Assembly (NCBI GenBank): GCA_903850915.1 | Contig: CAINMV010000014.1 | Coordinates: 62,001 to 126,000 of the forward strand | Reading direction: 5' to 3' | DNA from: an uncultured Bacteroidota bacterium | Lineage (GTDB): Bacteria; Bacteroidota; Bacteroidia; UKL13-3 | Length of the DNA: 64,000 nucleotides | Shown: positions 39,684 to 51,241 of the stretch, piece after piece | Layout: each line of letters starts with the position of its first letter | Numbering within the stretch: position 1 is the stretch's first letter | Position numbers and translations under genes: made by a program | Notes under the pieces: model-generated | The model's input: only the letters and a program-made list of their open reading frames with translations | Databases searched by the model: none | What the model was told of the DNA's origin: nothing

Positions 39684-42566
39684 ATGATAAAATTTTTACA
39701 TTCCATTTTATTTATTGCAGTGGTTTTTGCTTCGATGGGGCAGCCATTCGCTACACCCTCTGCCGAACGACTCAAAGAGGTAAAGCAACGAGAAGTTCTC
39801 GAAAAGCAATCTCTTATTAATGCCATTCAGTTTAAAAACATTGGACCACGTATTATGAGCGGACGTGTTGTCGATATAGCAGTAAATCCAAATAACACTA
39901 TTGAATTTTATGTTGCCTTTGCCAGTGGTGGATTATGGTACACCACCAATAATGGGCAATCGTTTGCTCCTCGGTTTGATGATCAACCTGTGATGACCAT
40001 TGGTGCTATCGCAGTGCGCTGGAGTAAGGATGGTAAACACGAAGTCTGGGTAGGAACAGGCGAGGTAAATTCTTCGCGTTCATCATACAGTGGCGTGGGT
40101 GTATTTAAAAGTGATGACGGTGGCAAGAAATGGACGCATCTTGGATTGGCAGAGAGTCATCATATTGGCAAAGTTATTTTACATCCTACGGATAAGAATA
40201 TTGCATATATCGCCGTATTGGGTCATCTCTATTCTGCCAATGCAGAACGTGGGGTGTATAAAACCACTGATGCTGGTAAATCTTGGAAGAAAGTTTTATT
40301 TATTGATGAAAATACGGGTTGTGTAAATCTTTCAATCGATCCAACAAACACCCAAATAGTGTATGCTAATATGTGGTATAGAACCCGCAGAGCCTGGAAT
40401 TTTGAAGAATGCGGAAGAACAAGTGGTATCTATAAAACAGTTGACGGTGGTGATACGTGGAGTAAAATTTCAAAAGTCGAGAATGGATTGCCCGATGGTG
40501 AAGGCTTTGGCAGGAGTGGAATAGCTGTCTTCCCTCAAAATTCAAATGTGTTGTATTGCGTTATCGACAATCAAAATCATCGCCCGAGTGATGAGTCTAA
40601 AAACTCGAGTGCCAGTGAAATTACTTCTGCAAAGATTTCAGGTGCATCAAGGGAAGAATTTTTGCAATTTGAAGATAAAGAAATCAATGCATATCTGCAA
40701 TCTAAAGAATTCCCAAAGCGTTATACAGCCTCGGTTATTAAAGATATGGTTCGTAAAAATAAAATAACGCCCCTCGATATTGTTACCTATACGGATGATG
40801 CCAATTCGTTGCTTTTTAATACTCCTATTATTGGTGCCGAAATTTATAAAAGTAATGATGGAGGGGCACATTGGACAAAACAAAACATGCGCTACCTGGA
40901 TTATGTTTTCAATACTTACGGCTATTATTTCGGGCAGGTCGTGGTATCGCCATCAAACGAAAATCAGCTTTTTACTTTTGGTGTTCCGTTGCTAAAAAGT
41001 ATTGATGCGGGTGCTTCATGGAAGAGTATTGATGGTGAGAATGTGCATGGCGATTATCATGTCTTATGGGTTGATGTTTTAAATCCATCGCATTTGATTT
41101 GTGGAAATGATGGCGGTGTAAATATTAGCTATGATGAAGGTGCACATTGGATAAAATGCAATAGCATTCCTGTTGCTCAATGCTATAGCGTTAATACTGA
41201 CAATGCGGAAAACTATAATGTTTATGCCGGTTTGCAGGATAATAATGTTTGGACTGGCCCTCACCAAGGCGATGAAGGTGTTGCATGGCATCAAGAAGGA
41301 GATTATAGCTTTAAACCTTTGATTGGTGGTGATGGTATGCAAGTGCAGGTTGATACGCGCGATAACAACACCATTTACACCGGATACCAATTTGGAAATT
41401 ATTTTAGAATTGACAAAAATAGTGGAGAAGCAAAAACACTTACAATTGAAGAAAATATTGGCGATGAAAAATTGCGGTGGAATTGGAATACACCAATTAT
41501 TATTTCTAAAAGTAGTCAGGATGTGCTGTATTGGGGAAGTAACAAATTGCATCGAAGTTTAAACAAAGGTGAAACATGGAAAACAATTAGCGGGGATCTT
41601 ACTTTTGGAAAGAAGGAAGGTGATATTGCTTATGGAACACTTACAAGCATTGATGAATCATTGCTTCAATTCGGTTTGTTGTATACTGGCAGCGACGATG
41701 GCAAAATAGCGGTTACAAAAAATGGTGGTTCTAGCTGGCAAGAAATTGGTGCTAATTTATGTCGTCAATTAAAGGTGCCTGAAAATCTTTGGGTTAGTCG
41801 TGTTATATCCTCTTCGTTTCACCTTGGTCGTGTTTACGTAACTCTTAATGGTTATCGTAACGACGACTTTAATGCGTATGTGTTTGAAAGTGACGACTTT
41901 GGCACAACCTGGAAATCGATTAGTGCAAATTTACCCAATGAGCCGGTGAATGTGTTGCGTGAGGATAATACCAACGAGAATGTTTTATATTTAGGCACAG
42001 ACTATGGAGTTTACGTATCATTAAATGCAGGTGCCTCTTGGATGCGATGGAATAAGGGTATGCCGAATGTTGCTGTATATGATTTGGTAATTCAGGAGCG
42101 CGAAAGGCAATTGGTGGTTGGCACTCATGGCCGAAGTATTTATATCGGTGACGTATCTTTAATACAACTTTTGGATGAAAGCACGCTCGCTTCCTCTTTG
42201 CAGCTTTTCACAGAAAAGAAATATAAATTACCTCGCGGTTTGGGTAAGAAGAATAATTCGTTTTTCGAGAAAACAGCGCCACAATTGGAAATTAATTATT
42301 ATTCAAAACAGAATGCACCCATTCAATTGAAAATTACAGATTCTAATGGTAATGTTTTATTCGAGAAGTTAGATACCGCAATCGCTGGCCTCAATGTTTT
42401 GGAGTATAATTACACGATAAGAAATCTGATACTTAATAAGAAAAATACAACGAAACTCGAAATGGCAGAGGATGGTAACTTTTACATCCAAAAAGGAGCG
42501 TATAAATTTTCAATTTTAAGCCAAGGTGTTAAAGTGGAAAAGGAAATAGAACTGACAGATAAGTAA
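39684..42566 (+). CDS. Secreted VPS10/sortilin-like BNR beta-propeller protein
   Basis: Repeated Asp-box motifs: [59 protein letters not shown]; signal peptide. Confidence 0.88.
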   Translation: MIKFLHSILFIAVVFASMGQPFATPSAERLKEVKQREVLEKQSLINAIQFKNIGPRIMSGRVVDIAVNPNNTIEFYVAFASGGLWYTTNNGQSFAPRFDDQPVMTIGAIAVRWSKDGKHEVWVGTGEVNSSRSSYSGVGVFKSDDGGKKWTHLGLAESHHIGKVILHPTDKNIAYIAVLGHLYSANAERGVYKTTDAGKSWKKVLFIDENTGCVNLSIDPTNTQIVYANMWYRTRRAWNFEECGRTSGIYKTVDGGDTWSKISKVENGLPDGEGFGRSGIAVFPQNSNVLYCVIDNQNHRPSDESKNSSASEITSAKISGASREEFLQFEDKEINAYLQSKEFPKRYTASVIKDMVRKNKITPLDIVTYTDDANSLLFNTPIIGAEIYKSNDGGAHWTKQNMRYLDYVFNTYGYYFGQVVVSPSNENQLFTFGVPLLKSIDAGASWKSIDGENVHGDYHVLWVDVLNPSHLICGNDGGVNISYDEGAHWIKCNSIPVAQCYSVNTDNAENYNVYAGLQDNNVWTGPHQGDEGVAWHQEGDYSFKPLIGGDGMQVQVDTRDNNTIYTGYQFGNYFRIDKNSGEAKTLTIEENIGDEKLRWNWNTPIIISKSSQDVLYWGSNKLHRSLNKGETWKTISGDLTFGKKEGDIAYGTLTSIDESLLQFGLLYTGSDDGKIAVTKNGGSSWQEIGANLCRQLKVPENLWVSRVISSSFHLGRVYVTLNGYRNDDFNAYVFESDDFGTTWKSISANLPNEPVNVLREDNTNENVLYLGTDYGVYVSLNAGASWMRWNKGMPNVAVYDLVIQERERQLVVGTHGRSIYIGDVSLIQLLDESTLASSLQLFTEKKYKLPRGLGKKNNSFFEKTAPQLEINYYSKQNAPIQLKITDSNGNVLFEKLDTAIAGLNVLEYNYTIRNLILNKKNTTKLEMAEDGNFYIQKGAYKFSILSQGVKVEKEIELTDK

Positions 42567-42613
42567 AACCTCTTATCTCTTTATTAAGATTAGCATAGTA
42601 GTACTTTATCTCT

Positions 42614-42621
42614 TATTTTTG
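42614..42621 (+). promoter_or_regulatory. -7 box (TATTTTTG) of glyA
   Basis: TATTTTTG 16 nt upstream of ATG 42637; it overlaps the TTG start used in the track. Confidence 0.5.
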
Positions 42622-42636
42622 CGCAAAGGAATAATC

Positions 42637-43914
42637 ATGCAAAGAGATACTACAATTTTTAATTTAATCGATCAAGAACTGAATCGCCAGCAGGAAGGGA
42701 TTGAGTTAATTGCTTCCGAGAATTTTGTTTCTAAGCAAGTGATGGAGGCTGTTGGGAGCAGTTTAACCAATAAATATGCGGAGGGTCTTCCCGGCAAGCG
42801 TTATTATGGTGGTTGCGAAGTGGTGGATCAAATTGAGCAACTTGCTATTGATAGGTTAAAACAATTGTTTGGTGCAGAATGGGCCAACGTGCAGCCACAC
42901 AGTGGCTCTCAGGCCAATGCCGCTGTAATGTTGGCATGCTTAAAGCCTGGCGATAAAATACTTGGATTCGATTTAAGTCATGGAGGCCATCTTACGCATG
43001 GCTCTGCCGTTAATTTCAGCGGACAGCTTTATGTGCCAAGCTTTTATGGTGTTGATGAAGAAACAGGAAGAATTGATTTTAATGCCATCGAAACGATTGC
43101 ATTACGTGAAAACCCCAAATTAATTATTTGTGGGGCTAGCAGTTATAGTCGTGATTGGGATTATAAAAAGCTTCGCGAAATCGCCGATAGCGTAGGAGCT
43201 TTGCTGCTTGCCGATATATCGCATCCGGCGGGTTTAATTGCTGCCGGATTGCTAAACAATCCACTCCCACATTGTCATTTTGTAACAAGTACTACGCATA
43301 AAACATTACGTGGACCAAGAGGTGGCGTGATAATGATGGGACAAGATTTTAAAAACCCGTGGGGCATAAAAACACCTAAAGGTGAAATAAAAATGATGAG
43401 TGCTGTTCTTGATGGCGCCGTCTTTCCGGGTACCCAAGGTGGTCCATTAGAACACGTTATCGCAGGTAAGGCTATTGCCTTTGGTGAAGCGTTATCGCCA
43501 GAATTTAAATCCTATATTTTGCAGGTTCGCGCTAATGCGCAAGCTTTGGCTCAAGCCATGGCGGCACGCGGTTATAAAGTAATTAGCGGGGGCACCGAAA
43601 ATCATCTAATGCTTATTGACCTTCGTACGAAGTTCCCTAATCTTCATGGAAAAGCAGCAGAGAATGCTTTAGTTAAGGCGCATATCACCATCAACAAAAA
43701 TATGGTTCCTTTTGATAGTCGCACTCCCTTTACCACTAGTGGAATTCGACTTGGCACGCCAGCCATAACTACTCGTGGAATGAAAGAGATAGATATGGAA
43801 GCCATAGCGGATCTTATCGATAGGGTATTGGCGCATGTGGATGACCAAACGGAATTGACAAATGTTAAAAATGATGTGCATACGCTAATGCAAAAATTTC
43901 CTCTCTACGCTTAG
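42637..43914 (+). CDS. glyA: Serine hydroxymethyltransferase
   Basis: [49 protein letters not shown]...[18 protein letters not shown]. Start moved from TTG 42619 to ATG 42637. Confidence 0.97.
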   Translation: MQRDTTIFNLIDQELNRQQEGIELIASENFVSKQVMEAVGSSLTNKYAEGLPGKRYYGGCEVVDQIEQLAIDRLKQLFGAEWANVQPHSGSQANAAVMLACLKPGDKILGFDLSHGGHLTHGSAVNFSGQLYVPSFYGVDEETGRIDFNAIETIALRENPKLIICGASSYSRDWDYKKLREIADSVGALLLADISHPAGLIAAGLLNNPLPHCHFVTSTTHKTLRGPRGGVIMMGQDFKNPWGIKTPKGEIKMMSAVLDGAVFPGTQGGPLEHVIAGKAIAFGEALSPEFKSYILQVRANAQALAQAMAARGYKVISGGTENHLMLIDLRTKFPNLHGKAAENALVKAHITINKNMVPFDSRTPFTTSGIRLGTPAITTRGMKEIDMEAIADLIDRVLAHVDDQTELTNVKNDVHTLMQKFPLYA

Positions 43915-43984
43915 CAATTAAAACAAGGGCGAAGATTTAGGAGGGGAATTTATAAGTCACGTTGCTTCAATATACCAAATCAAA

Positions 43985-44806
43985 ATGCTCGAAATAACAA
44001 CCATCATTCTTCTGTTTCTATCTGGATGCCTAGGTGGTTTCTTCGCTGGCTTATTGGGTATTGGTGGTGGCTTAATATTTATTCCGATGCTTACGTATTA
44101 CTGCCACGCCATTGGAGTTTCGGATGCGGATATCACAAAAACATTTTTAGCGAATTCTTTTTTTGCTATTGTATTTTCCGGTATTACAAGTAGCGTGAAA
44201 CAGTATTCAATGGGCCAGTTCTTTCCTAAGCAAGTGCTCATTACTTCGGCCTCAGCTATTGCTTTTTCACTATTCGTTTCTTGGCTTATTGGCATCGGCG
44301 ATTGGTATAATAAGGAACGGTTTACAGTGCTCTTTATACTAGTTTTAATAATGCTAAATATACGATTGTTTATCCATCGTAAGCAAGATACATCAACATC
44401 TATTCTCACCTTCTCTAACGATAAGTTTATTATAACCGGGCTCATTGCAGGTGTTTTTGCAGCCCTTTCAGGTTTGGGAGGAGGCTTTATCATGGTGATG
44501 CTTTTTGTACAATGGCTTAAAATTGATATTAAACAAGCCTCCGCTGTATCCACAGGAACCATTCCATTTATAGCAACCCCGCTCGTAATTTATTATATGA
44601 TTCATCAGCCAACTAATTTCCCAGAGGGTGTTTTTCATGTGGGTTATATCTTGGTGTATGCTATGTTGCCAGTTATAGCTGGTGTTATAGCATGCTCATC
44701 ACTCGGCGTGTATGTTGCGTCAAAGATGAGCCAGGTTAAAATAAAGTTAATTTTTATATTTTTTAGTATTCTGATTATTGCTAAAATGGTATTTGAAATA
44801 ATATAA
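43985..44806 (+). CDS. TauE/SafE family sulfite exporter-like permease
   Basis: GCLGGFFAGLLGIGGGLIFIPML...GLIAGVFAALSGLGGGFIMVMLF: duplicated GxxxGxxGIGGG motif. Confidence 0.92.
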   Translation: MLEITTIILLFLSGCLGGFFAGLLGIGGGLIFIPMLTYYCHAIGVSDADITKTFLANSFFAIVFSGITSSVKQYSMGQFFPKQVLITSASAIAFSLFVSWLIGIGDWYNKERFTVLFILVLIMLNIRLFIHRKQDTSTSILTFSNDKFIITGLIAGVFAALSGLGGGFIMVMLFVQWLKIDIKQASAVSTGTIPFIATPLVIYYMIHQPTNFPEGVFHVGYILVYAMLPVIAGVIACSSLGVYVASKMSQVKIKLIFIFFSILIIAKMVFEII

Positions 44807-44808
44807 TC

Positions 44809-45492
44809 ATGATTTTAAGTATTGAAACATCGACCTCGAATTGTTCGGTTGCCTTGCATAGTGCGGATGGAGTTTTATTCCAGCTCAAGGAGCTTAATGC
44901 CCAGAATATACATGCCTCGCAGCTCTTTGTTTTTATCGAACAGATAATGAAGGATAATTGCTTATCGTATGCTCAGCTTAGCGCTATTGCCGTTGGAAAA
45001 GGTCCTGGCTCGTATACCGGTTTAAGAATAGGGGTGAGTGCAGCAAAAGGGCTGTGTTATAGCCTCGATATCCCTTTGATAAGTATTAATACTTTACTTT
45101 CTATGGCGTATTCGGCTAAGCAATTAATATCCGATCCCGATGCCTTTATAATCCCGATGCTTGATGCAAGGCGAATGGAGGTATACAACGCCATTTATGA
45201 TATGCTCTTGAGTGAGATAAATGCAACTACCGCCACCATCGTTGATTCGTTAAGTTATGCTGCTTGGAATAGCCGCCCTTGTTACTTCTTGGGTGATGGC
45301 ATGCCCAAGTGCAAGGAGATATTAGCTGCGCAATCTAATGCTTATTTTATCGACAATATTATGCCATCTGCCTCTGCAATCGGTGCTTTAGCATCTCGAA
45401 AATTTCTTGCAAAGGAATTTGAAAATACAGCATATTTTGAGCCGTATTATCTTAAAGAATTTGTGAGTCAGAGTGCCTTTCATAAGAAGTAA
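44809..45492 (+). CDS. tsaB: tRNA threonylcarbamoyladenosine biosynthesis protein TsaB
   Basis: MILSIETSTSNCSVALHS...LSAIAVGKGPGSYTGLRIGVSAAKGLCYSLDIPLISINTL. Confidence 0.95.
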   Translation: MILSIETSTSNCSVALHSADGVLFQLKELNAQNIHASQLFVFIEQIMKDNCLSYAQLSAIAVGKGPGSYTGLRIGVSAAKGLCYSLDIPLISINTLLSMAYSAKQLISDPDAFIIPMLDARRMEVYNAIYDMLLSEINATTATIVDSLSYAAWNSRPCYFLGDGMPKCKEILAAQSNAYFIDNIMPSASAIGALASRKFLAKEFENTAYFEPYYLKEFVSQSAFHKK

Positions 45493-45522
45493 CAAAAAAC
45501 AGATACTTTCGTAACATTTCGC

Positions 45523-46218
45523 ATGAGGAAATTTATTCTCTTTTTTATTTTGTCCGTTTCTGCTCAGATTATATTAGCACAGGGTATGATTCAAATAAAA
45601 GGTATTGTATATGATGCCGATAGTAATCAGATTTTAGATAGCGTAACAGTCATCGTAAAGCATACTTCTCGAATTTCACAAAACAAAATAGATGGGAGTT
45701 TTAGTGTTTTTGTTAACCCTTCCGACACCTTGATTTTCGGACTTTATGGCTATCGTGTAAAATACCTCTGCTTTAAAGACTCGAGCGCCAACAAAGATTA
45801 TAATAACATCCACGTAGGAATGGTTCATCTAAAAGAGGATGTAAGGGAGGTTGTTGTTACTCAGATTAGAAATCAAAAGGACGTGCGAAGAGATATGCAG
45901 AGCCTTGCCTACGAATATGCCTATGCCCAGCAACGTACGAACGCGGTGCAAAGTCCACTAACGGCAGCCTACAATGCCTATAGTCATAAGTCGCAAACGA
46001 AGCAGCTGTTGCAAGATTATGAGTTTCAGCTCGCCAAAAATAAACTTATCAAACAGTTGTTAGATATTTATAATAAACAAGGTATCATCGATTTGCCTAC
46101 CGATCAATACAAATTATTTATAGAAAATATCGATTTAGATTGGAGTTTTTTGATAGCAACCTCGGATTACGATTTAGCAGTTTTTGTTAAACAGAGGGCA
46201 CTTCTATGGAACAATTAA
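45523..46218 (+). CDS. Secreted protein with carboxypeptidase-regulatory-like (beta-sandwich) domain
   Basis: Signal peptide; IQIKGIVYDADSNQILDSVTVIVKHTSRISQNKIDGSFSVFVNPSDTLIFGLYGY. Confidence 0.7.
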   Translation: MRKFILFFILSVSAQIILAQGMIQIKGIVYDADSNQILDSVTVIVKHTSRISQNKIDGSFSVFVNPSDTLIFGLYGYRVKYLCFKDSSANKDYNNIHVGMVHLKEDVREVVVTQIRNQKDVRRDMQSLAYEYAYAQQRTNAVQSPLTAAYNAYSHKSQTKQLLQDYEFQLAKNKLIKQLLDIYNKQGIIDLPTDQYKLFIENIDLDWSFLIATSDYDLAVFVKQRALLWNN

Positions 46219-47326
46219 TAATAGCCTTCCATACACAGTCCGCTGTTTTTTCCCAACTGAATTTTTTCGATTGATCAACACATTTTTGTAACAGTTGCTC
46301 TCGCAGTGCCGCATCAAAATACATGGAGGTAAAGGCTTGTTTTATTTCATTTACGTCGAACGGGTTAATCAGTAGTCCAGCATCGCCGGCAACTTCAGGC
46401 ATGGCGCTAATGTTGGAGGTTATTACCGGTGTTCCACATTGCATAGACTCTAAAATTGGGATTCCAAAACCTTCTAAATAAGGGATATATACAAGGGCTA
46501 TCGCAGAAGCCAGAACTTTCGTCAAATCTTCATCCGAAATCCTCCCCGTAAACAATACGTCGTCTTTAAATTTCATGGCTGCAAATGCCTCTTCAATGGA
46601 TTCTGTTTTCCAAGCCATTCTCCCTACGATAACAAGTTTACAGGAGTTAGGGTTTCCTTCTTTGAAGGCATCGAAGGCAAGAAGTAATCTTGCAATATTT
46701 TTGCGTGGTTGCAAGGCACCCACGTATACAAAGTAATCGTGACTCTCGCTAAATTTCATTCTCACAGCTGTTTTAAATTCCTCTCCGATAGGAGTAAAGT
46801 TACTCGATGCACCGTTATATACCACAGTAATTTTATCTGGTTGAATTTCATAACGTTCAACAATGTCTTTTTTTGAGAATTCAGACACGGTTAAAATATG
46901 TTTCGCTTTTCGGGCAAAGCGTGGGAAGAAAAATTTATAATATTGACGTGAAAAGAAATGCAAATCCTCTGGATTGTGTTCAAAGGATAGGTCGTGTATC
47001 ACTGCTATCTGTGGCACCTTACTGCGTAAACTCAGAAATCCGTCACAGCTAATGTAAAGGTCAGCTTTGTGTTTAATTAATGCACGATAAATGCTCCATT
47101 CAAAAAACCAAACAAACAAAAAAGCATGTCGGGCAGGAGGAAATAGTTTTACACCTTTTATATTAGAAGCAAAAAGGAATTCCGTATCGAAATCTCGGTC
47201 GAAAAAAAAGATAAACTCGTGTTCTGGATGTTTCTTTACAAGCACCATCAAAGTCTCTAAAGTGAAACGCCCTATGCCTTCAATTTTATTTTTAATTAGG
47301 AATCTTGTATTTACTGCAATCTTCAT
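46187..47326 (-). CDS. Family 4 glycosyltransferase
   Basis: VNTRFLIKNKIEGIGRFTLETL...FVYVGALQPRKNIARLLLAFDAF...YIPYLEGFGIPILESMQCGTPVITSNISAMPEVAGDAGLLINP. Confidence 0.92.
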   Translation of the reverse strand: MKIAVNTRFLIKNKIEGIGRFTLETLMVLVKKHPEHEFIFFFDRDFDTEFLFASNIKGVKLFPPARHAFLFVWFFEWSIYRALIKHKADLYISCDGFLSLRSKVPQIAVIHDLSFEHNPEDLHFFSRQYYKFFFPRFARKAKHILTVSEFSKKDIVERYEIQPDKITVVYNGASSNFTPIGEEFKTAVRMKFSESHDYFVYVGALQPRKNIARLLLAFDAFKEGNPNSCKLVIVGRMAWKTESIEEAFAAMKFKDDVLFTGRISDEDLTKVLASAIALVYIPYLEGFGIPILESMQCGTPVITSNISAMPEVAGDAGLLINPFDVNEIKQAFTSMYFDAALREQLLQKCVDQSKKFSWEKTADCVWKAIINCSIEVPSV

Positions 47327-47338
47327 GCGGGTAAAGAA

Positions 47339-47346
47339 TATATTTG
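47339..47346 (+). promoter_or_regulatory. -7 box (TATATTTG) of the flippase gene
   Basis: TATATTTG 36 nt upstream of ATG 47382. Confidence 0.5.
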
Positions 47347-47381
47347 CAAAGTTACACGATTATCCAGTTATCGAAGTATCC

Positions 47382-48818
47382 ATGAATCGCAAATTCGTTA
47401 TCAATTTAATTTTTGCCATTGGCATTAATTTGCTCATCAAGCCATTTTGGGTGTTGGGGGTAGAACGCGGTGTGCAAAATGCACTAGGTGCGGAGGCCTA
47501 TGGCTTTTATTTTTCGCTAGCTAGTTTTTCCTTTATTTTTAATGTGATATTGGATTTCGGGATTAACAACTACAACAACACCTTCATTGCAAAGTACCCG
47601 CATTTGCTTCAAAAGAAGTTTCCTCAACTCGTCATGTTGAAACTATTATTGGTGCTGGTTTACGTTGTTATAACTTTTTCGGTAGCCTTTTTTATTGGTT
47701 ACGATACCTTACAGGTGCAGCTTCTTCTGATATTGTGCTTAAATCAAATTCTTTCCTTTGTTATCACATTTTTGCGATCAAATATTTCAGGACTTCAGTT
47801 TTTCTTTACAGATAGTATACTCTCGGTGGTGGATCGATTATTGATGATTGTGTTTTGTGCATTGATGCTTTGGGGTAGAGTTTTTGGCCCATTTAAATTG
47901 GAATGGTTTGTATATGCACAGACGCTTTCATATTGCATTACCGCTTTAATCGCATATCTTGTTTTGCGTCCGCATCTTCATCAATTGCATTGGAAATGGA
48001 GTTCACCTTTTATGTTGCATTTGTTGCGAAAAAGTTATCCGTATGCTTTATTGGGGATTCTTATGGGATGCTACTCAAAAATCGATGGCGTTCTTCTCGA
48101 GCGTTTGCTGCCATTAGGTAAAACACAAGCTGGCCATTATGCTTCGGCATATCGACTATTGGATGCGGCCAATATGATAGCGGTGCTTTTTGCCGCTTTG
48201 TTACTTCCTTTCTTCGCTCGATTATTGCGTGCCAAAGAATCTCCAAATTCGCTACTCGAATTAAGTTTCACCTTAATTATTATTCCCGCTATTGTTGCTG
48301 CTTCTCTTTGCTTTTTTTATTCTGATTCGATAATTTTACTATTGAATAAAGTCCATAACACAGAAACAGAAAAAACGTTGACACTACTTATGTTGTCCTT
48401 TGTTTTTACGTGTGTTGTTTATGTTTATGGAACCTTTCTTACGGCAGCTAACGAATTGCGCCTGCTTAATAAAATTGCTCTTCTTGGGGTGCTTATCAAT
48501 TTAACGCTAAATCTGTTATTTATTAAAAGCTATGGTATTGTTGGTGCAGCATGGTCAGCATTAATAACCCAGTCATTTGTGGCTTTATTACATTATTATT
48601 TTACGCATCAAAAGTATCGCATTCCCTTCAATACGAAACTTATGATTAAAGTTCTATTGTTTTGCATTTTGCAGTTCGCTATCCCTAGCTTACTTGCAAA
48701 TTTTGAACTAAATTTATTTATTAAAATTGGAATTCAGATTTTGCTTGTAATACTTTTTCTAATGTATTTTAATATATTCCAAATTGCCCAACTAAAAAGA
48801 CTGGTGCTAAAATCTTGA
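47382..48818 (+). CDS. Oligosaccharide flippase (Wzx/MATE-like)
   Basis: MNRKFVINLIFAIGINLLIKPFWVLGVERGVQNALGAEAYGFYFSLASFSFIFNVILDFGI; multi-pass. Track start 47091 lies inside the divergent GT4 gene. Confidence 0.87.
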   Translation: MNRKFVINLIFAIGINLLIKPFWVLGVERGVQNALGAEAYGFYFSLASFSFIFNVILDFGINNYNNTFIAKYPHLLQKKFPQLVMLKLLLVLVYVVITFSVAFFIGYDTLQVQLLLILCLNQILSFVITFLRSNISGLQFFFTDSILSVVDRLLMIVFCALMLWGRVFGPFKLEWFVYAQTLSYCITALIAYLVLRPHLHQLHWKWSSPFMLHLLRKSYPYALLGILMGCYSKIDGVLLERLLPLGKTQAGHYASAYRLLDAANMIAVLFAALLLPFFARLLRAKESPNSLLELSFTLIIIPAIVAASLCFFYSDSIILLLNKVHNTETEKTLTLLMLSFVFTCVVYVYGTFLTAANELRLLNKIALLGVLINLTLNLLFIKSYGIVGAAWSALITQSFVALLHYYFTHQKYRIPFNTKLMIKVLLFCILQFAIPSLLANFELNLFIKIGIQILLVILFLMYFNIFQIAQLKRLVLKS

Positions 48819-48904
48819 ATTTTATCAATTGCAGCTTCAAAGAAACAACTGATCTCACTAATCTAAAGAAAACGACGTCTAGATTGAAAAAACGTAGTTG
48901 ATTT

Positions 48905-50962
48905 TTATCTAAAAACTTGGAATATAACCAAGCTTACTAAATAGGCTAGTCCGGAGGTATATAAAAACTGTAATGAAGCCCATTTCCAAGTTTTTGTCTC
49001 TTTATATACAGTAGCAATGGTGCTCATGCACTGCAATGCAAAGGCATAAAATAGCATTAAGGAAAATGCCACAGCCATGGTATATTTGGGCTTGTTTGTG
49101 ATTGGATCGCGTTCCTCCATCATCCGATCTCGAATACTTAGGCTATTGCTCTCATCACCTAAATTATAAATAGTAGCCATGGTGCCAACAAAAACTTCAC
49201 GTGCAGCCAATGAGCTAAATAAAGCAATGCCTATCTTCCAATCGAAACCTAGAGGCTGAATAGCAGGTTCAATAAAACGACCGAAATGACCGGCATATGA
49301 GGCAAATAACTTTTCGCTTTTTATTTTATTTGAAATTTCTTTTGCATTTAATTCATTGGAAAGGTTTTTATTAGCATATTTAGCGTCAATTTCCGCAAAT
49401 GAATTCCCAGGGCCGAAGCTTGCTGCCATCCATAATATTACAGAAACAGCGACAATCACTTTCCCGGCCTCCCATACAAATGTTCTCGATTTTTCGATGA
49501 GGGTAAGTAATATATTTTTTAGCCGAGGGGCTTTATATGTTGGCAATTCTAAGATAAAATAGTTGCGCTCTTTTGCTTTTATGAGAAATTTCATAACCCA
49601 TGCAGCTGCAATTGCTGAGAAGAATCCGATGAGATACATTCCCATTAAAATTAGCCCTTGAACATTAAACACTCCCCAGAGCATTTTATCTGGCGTAATC
49701 ATCGAAATTAGCAGCGTATATACCGGAAGTCGTGCGCTACAGCTCATTAATGGAATTACCATGATGGTGATAATTCGTTCCTTCCAATTTTCAATATTAC
49801 GGGTAGCCATAATACTTGGAACAGCACAGGCAACACCGCTAATTAATGGAACCACACTCTTCCCGTTCATGCCTACGCGCCGCATCAGCTTATCCATCAT
49901 AAAGCTTACTCTTGCCATATAGCCACTATCTTCTAATACTGCGATGAAGGCAAACAATAATATTATTTGAGGTAGAAAAACAATTACACCACTTAATCCT
50001 GCAATCACGCCATTTACAATCAAATCATTCAATGGGCCTTCCGGAAAATGAGATGTGAAGAAATCGCCAAACCAACTAAAGCTGTTTTGAATCCATAGCA
50101 TCGGGAATTTGCTTATCGAAAAGATACTTTCAAAAATAATAAAGAGGATAAATAGAAAAATCACATAACCCCAAATTCGATGCGTTAAAATTTTATCGAG
50201 ACGGTTACTAAATTGTTCTTTTTCTGCTGTTTTCTGTGTGACGCTGTCTAATAAAATATTATTAATAGCGGAGTATCGTTGAATTGTTTCTTCTGAAAGG
50301 AGGTCGTCTAGCTTTTCCCGTTGGTTTTTGTAAATAGCTAGAAAGCACTGAAAATCGTTAAATTCAGGATGACGTATTCTTTCTTCGGTAATTAAATCTG
50401 GTGCTAAATTATAAATATCAATTAGGTGGTTCTGTGTGGCCAGCAACGTGTTGAAAATGGTGTCTTTAAGCTTGTCTATGCCCTTTCCATTGCGTGGGTT
50501 TACGGGTACAACTCGAATACCTAAATTTAACGACAAAAGCACAAGATTGATGTCCAAGCCTTTCTTCTCGGCAATATCCATCATCGTTAGAACCAAAATT
50601 ACGGGTTTTCCCAAATCGGCCACTTGTGAAAAATACAATAGGTTCCTTTTAAGATTGGATGCATCACAGACAACCAATATTACATCAGGTGATTCTTTAC
50701 TTGATGGATTTATTAAGGCGTCGATGGCAATCTCTTCGTCTTTGCTTTTTGGATAAATGCTATAGGTGCCGGGAAGGTCTATTATTCTAGCTTTCTGTTT
50801 TTGGTTGTAGGTCAATACACCTGACTTTATCTCTACCGTGGTGCCTGCATAATTTCCAACTTGCTGATTTAAGCCCGTTAATGAATTAAAAACAGAAGTC
50901 TTACCACAATTGGGATTTCCAGTGATGGCAATTCGCAATTGTTTATCTGTCAGTTGATTCAA
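48905..50962 (-). CDS. feoB: Ferrous iron transport protein B
   Basis: RIAITGNPNCGKTSVFNSLTGLNQQVGNYAGTTVEIKSG...IDLPGTYSIYPKSKDE...LPVYTLLI...SSLAAREVFVGTMATIYNL. Confidence 0.96.
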   Translation of the reverse strand: MNQLTDKQLRIAITGNPNCGKTSVFNSLTGLNQQVGNYAGTTVEIKSGVLTYNQKQKARIIDLPGTYSIYPKSKDEEIAIDALINPSSKESPDVILVVCDASNLKRNLLYFSQVADLGKPVILVLTMMDIAEKKGLDINLVLLSLNLGIRVVPVNPRNGKGIDKLKDTIFNTLLATQNHLIDIYNLAPDLITEERIRHPEFNDFQCFLAIYKNQREKLDDLLSEETIQRYSAINNILLDSVTQKTAEKEQFSNRLDKILTHRIWGYVIFLFILFIIFESIFSISKFPMLWIQNSFSWFGDFFTSHFPEGPLNDLIVNGVIAGLSGVIVFLPQIILLFAFIAVLEDSGYMARVSFMMDKLMRRVGMNGKSVVPLISGVACAVPSIMATRNIENWKERIITIMVIPLMSCSARLPVYTLLISMITPDKMLWGVFNVQGLILMGMYLIGFFSAIAAAWVMKFLIKAKERNYFILELPTYKAPRLKNILLTLIEKSRTFVWEAGKVIVAVSVILWMAASFGPGNSFAEIDAKYANKNLSNELNAKEISNKIKSEKLFASYAGHFGRFIEPAIQPLGFDWKIGIALFSSLAAREVFVGTMATIYNLGDESNSLSIRDRMMEERDPITNKPKYTMAVAFSLMLFYAFALQCMSTIATVYKETKTWKWASLQFLYTSGLAYLVSLVIFQVFR

Positions 50963-51219
50963 GCGGAAAAGGATTTGTTTTTTATTGTTTTTGGAATAAT
51001 GTTATTTATTTTAATCGAAGCTGCTTCGCTTAGACGCAAACTTAAGGTGTACCCCTGAACTTCAATGGCAATAGGATCACCTAATGGTGCAATTTGACTT
51101 AGTCGAATGGTTTCACCAGGAATGCAACCCATCTCCATCAATTTCAGCTTAAGCTGATTGTCACTGATGGCAGTAATGGTGGCGTACTCTCCTTTTTTTA
51201 AATCAACTAGTGTTTGCAC
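50959..51219 (-). CDS. feoA: Ferrous iron transport protein A
   Basis: LKKGEYATITAISDNQLKLKLMEMGCIPGETIRLSQIAPLGDPIAIEVQGYTLSLRLSEAASI; GTG start, overlaps feoB by 4 nt. Confidence 0.93.
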   Translation of the reverse strand: MQTLVDLKKGEYATITAISDNQLKLKLMEMGCIPGETIRLSQIAPLGDPIAIEVQGYTLSLRLSEAASIKINNIIPKTIKNKSFSA

Positions 51220-51224
51220 TATTA

Positions 51225-51241
51225 TTTAGATTAATTCTAAA
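51225..51241. promoter_or_regulatory. Palindrome upstream of feoAB (candidate metalloregulator site)
   Basis: TTTAGA-TTAAT-TCTAAA, perfect 6-bp arms, 6 nt upstream of the feoA start. Confidence 0.5.

Noticed and set aside
47091-47381. N-terminal extension of the flippase ORF
   Set aside because: Antisense to the GT4 gene and upstream of the -7 box; the extension is Lys/Ser-rich and not like a Wzx N-terminus.
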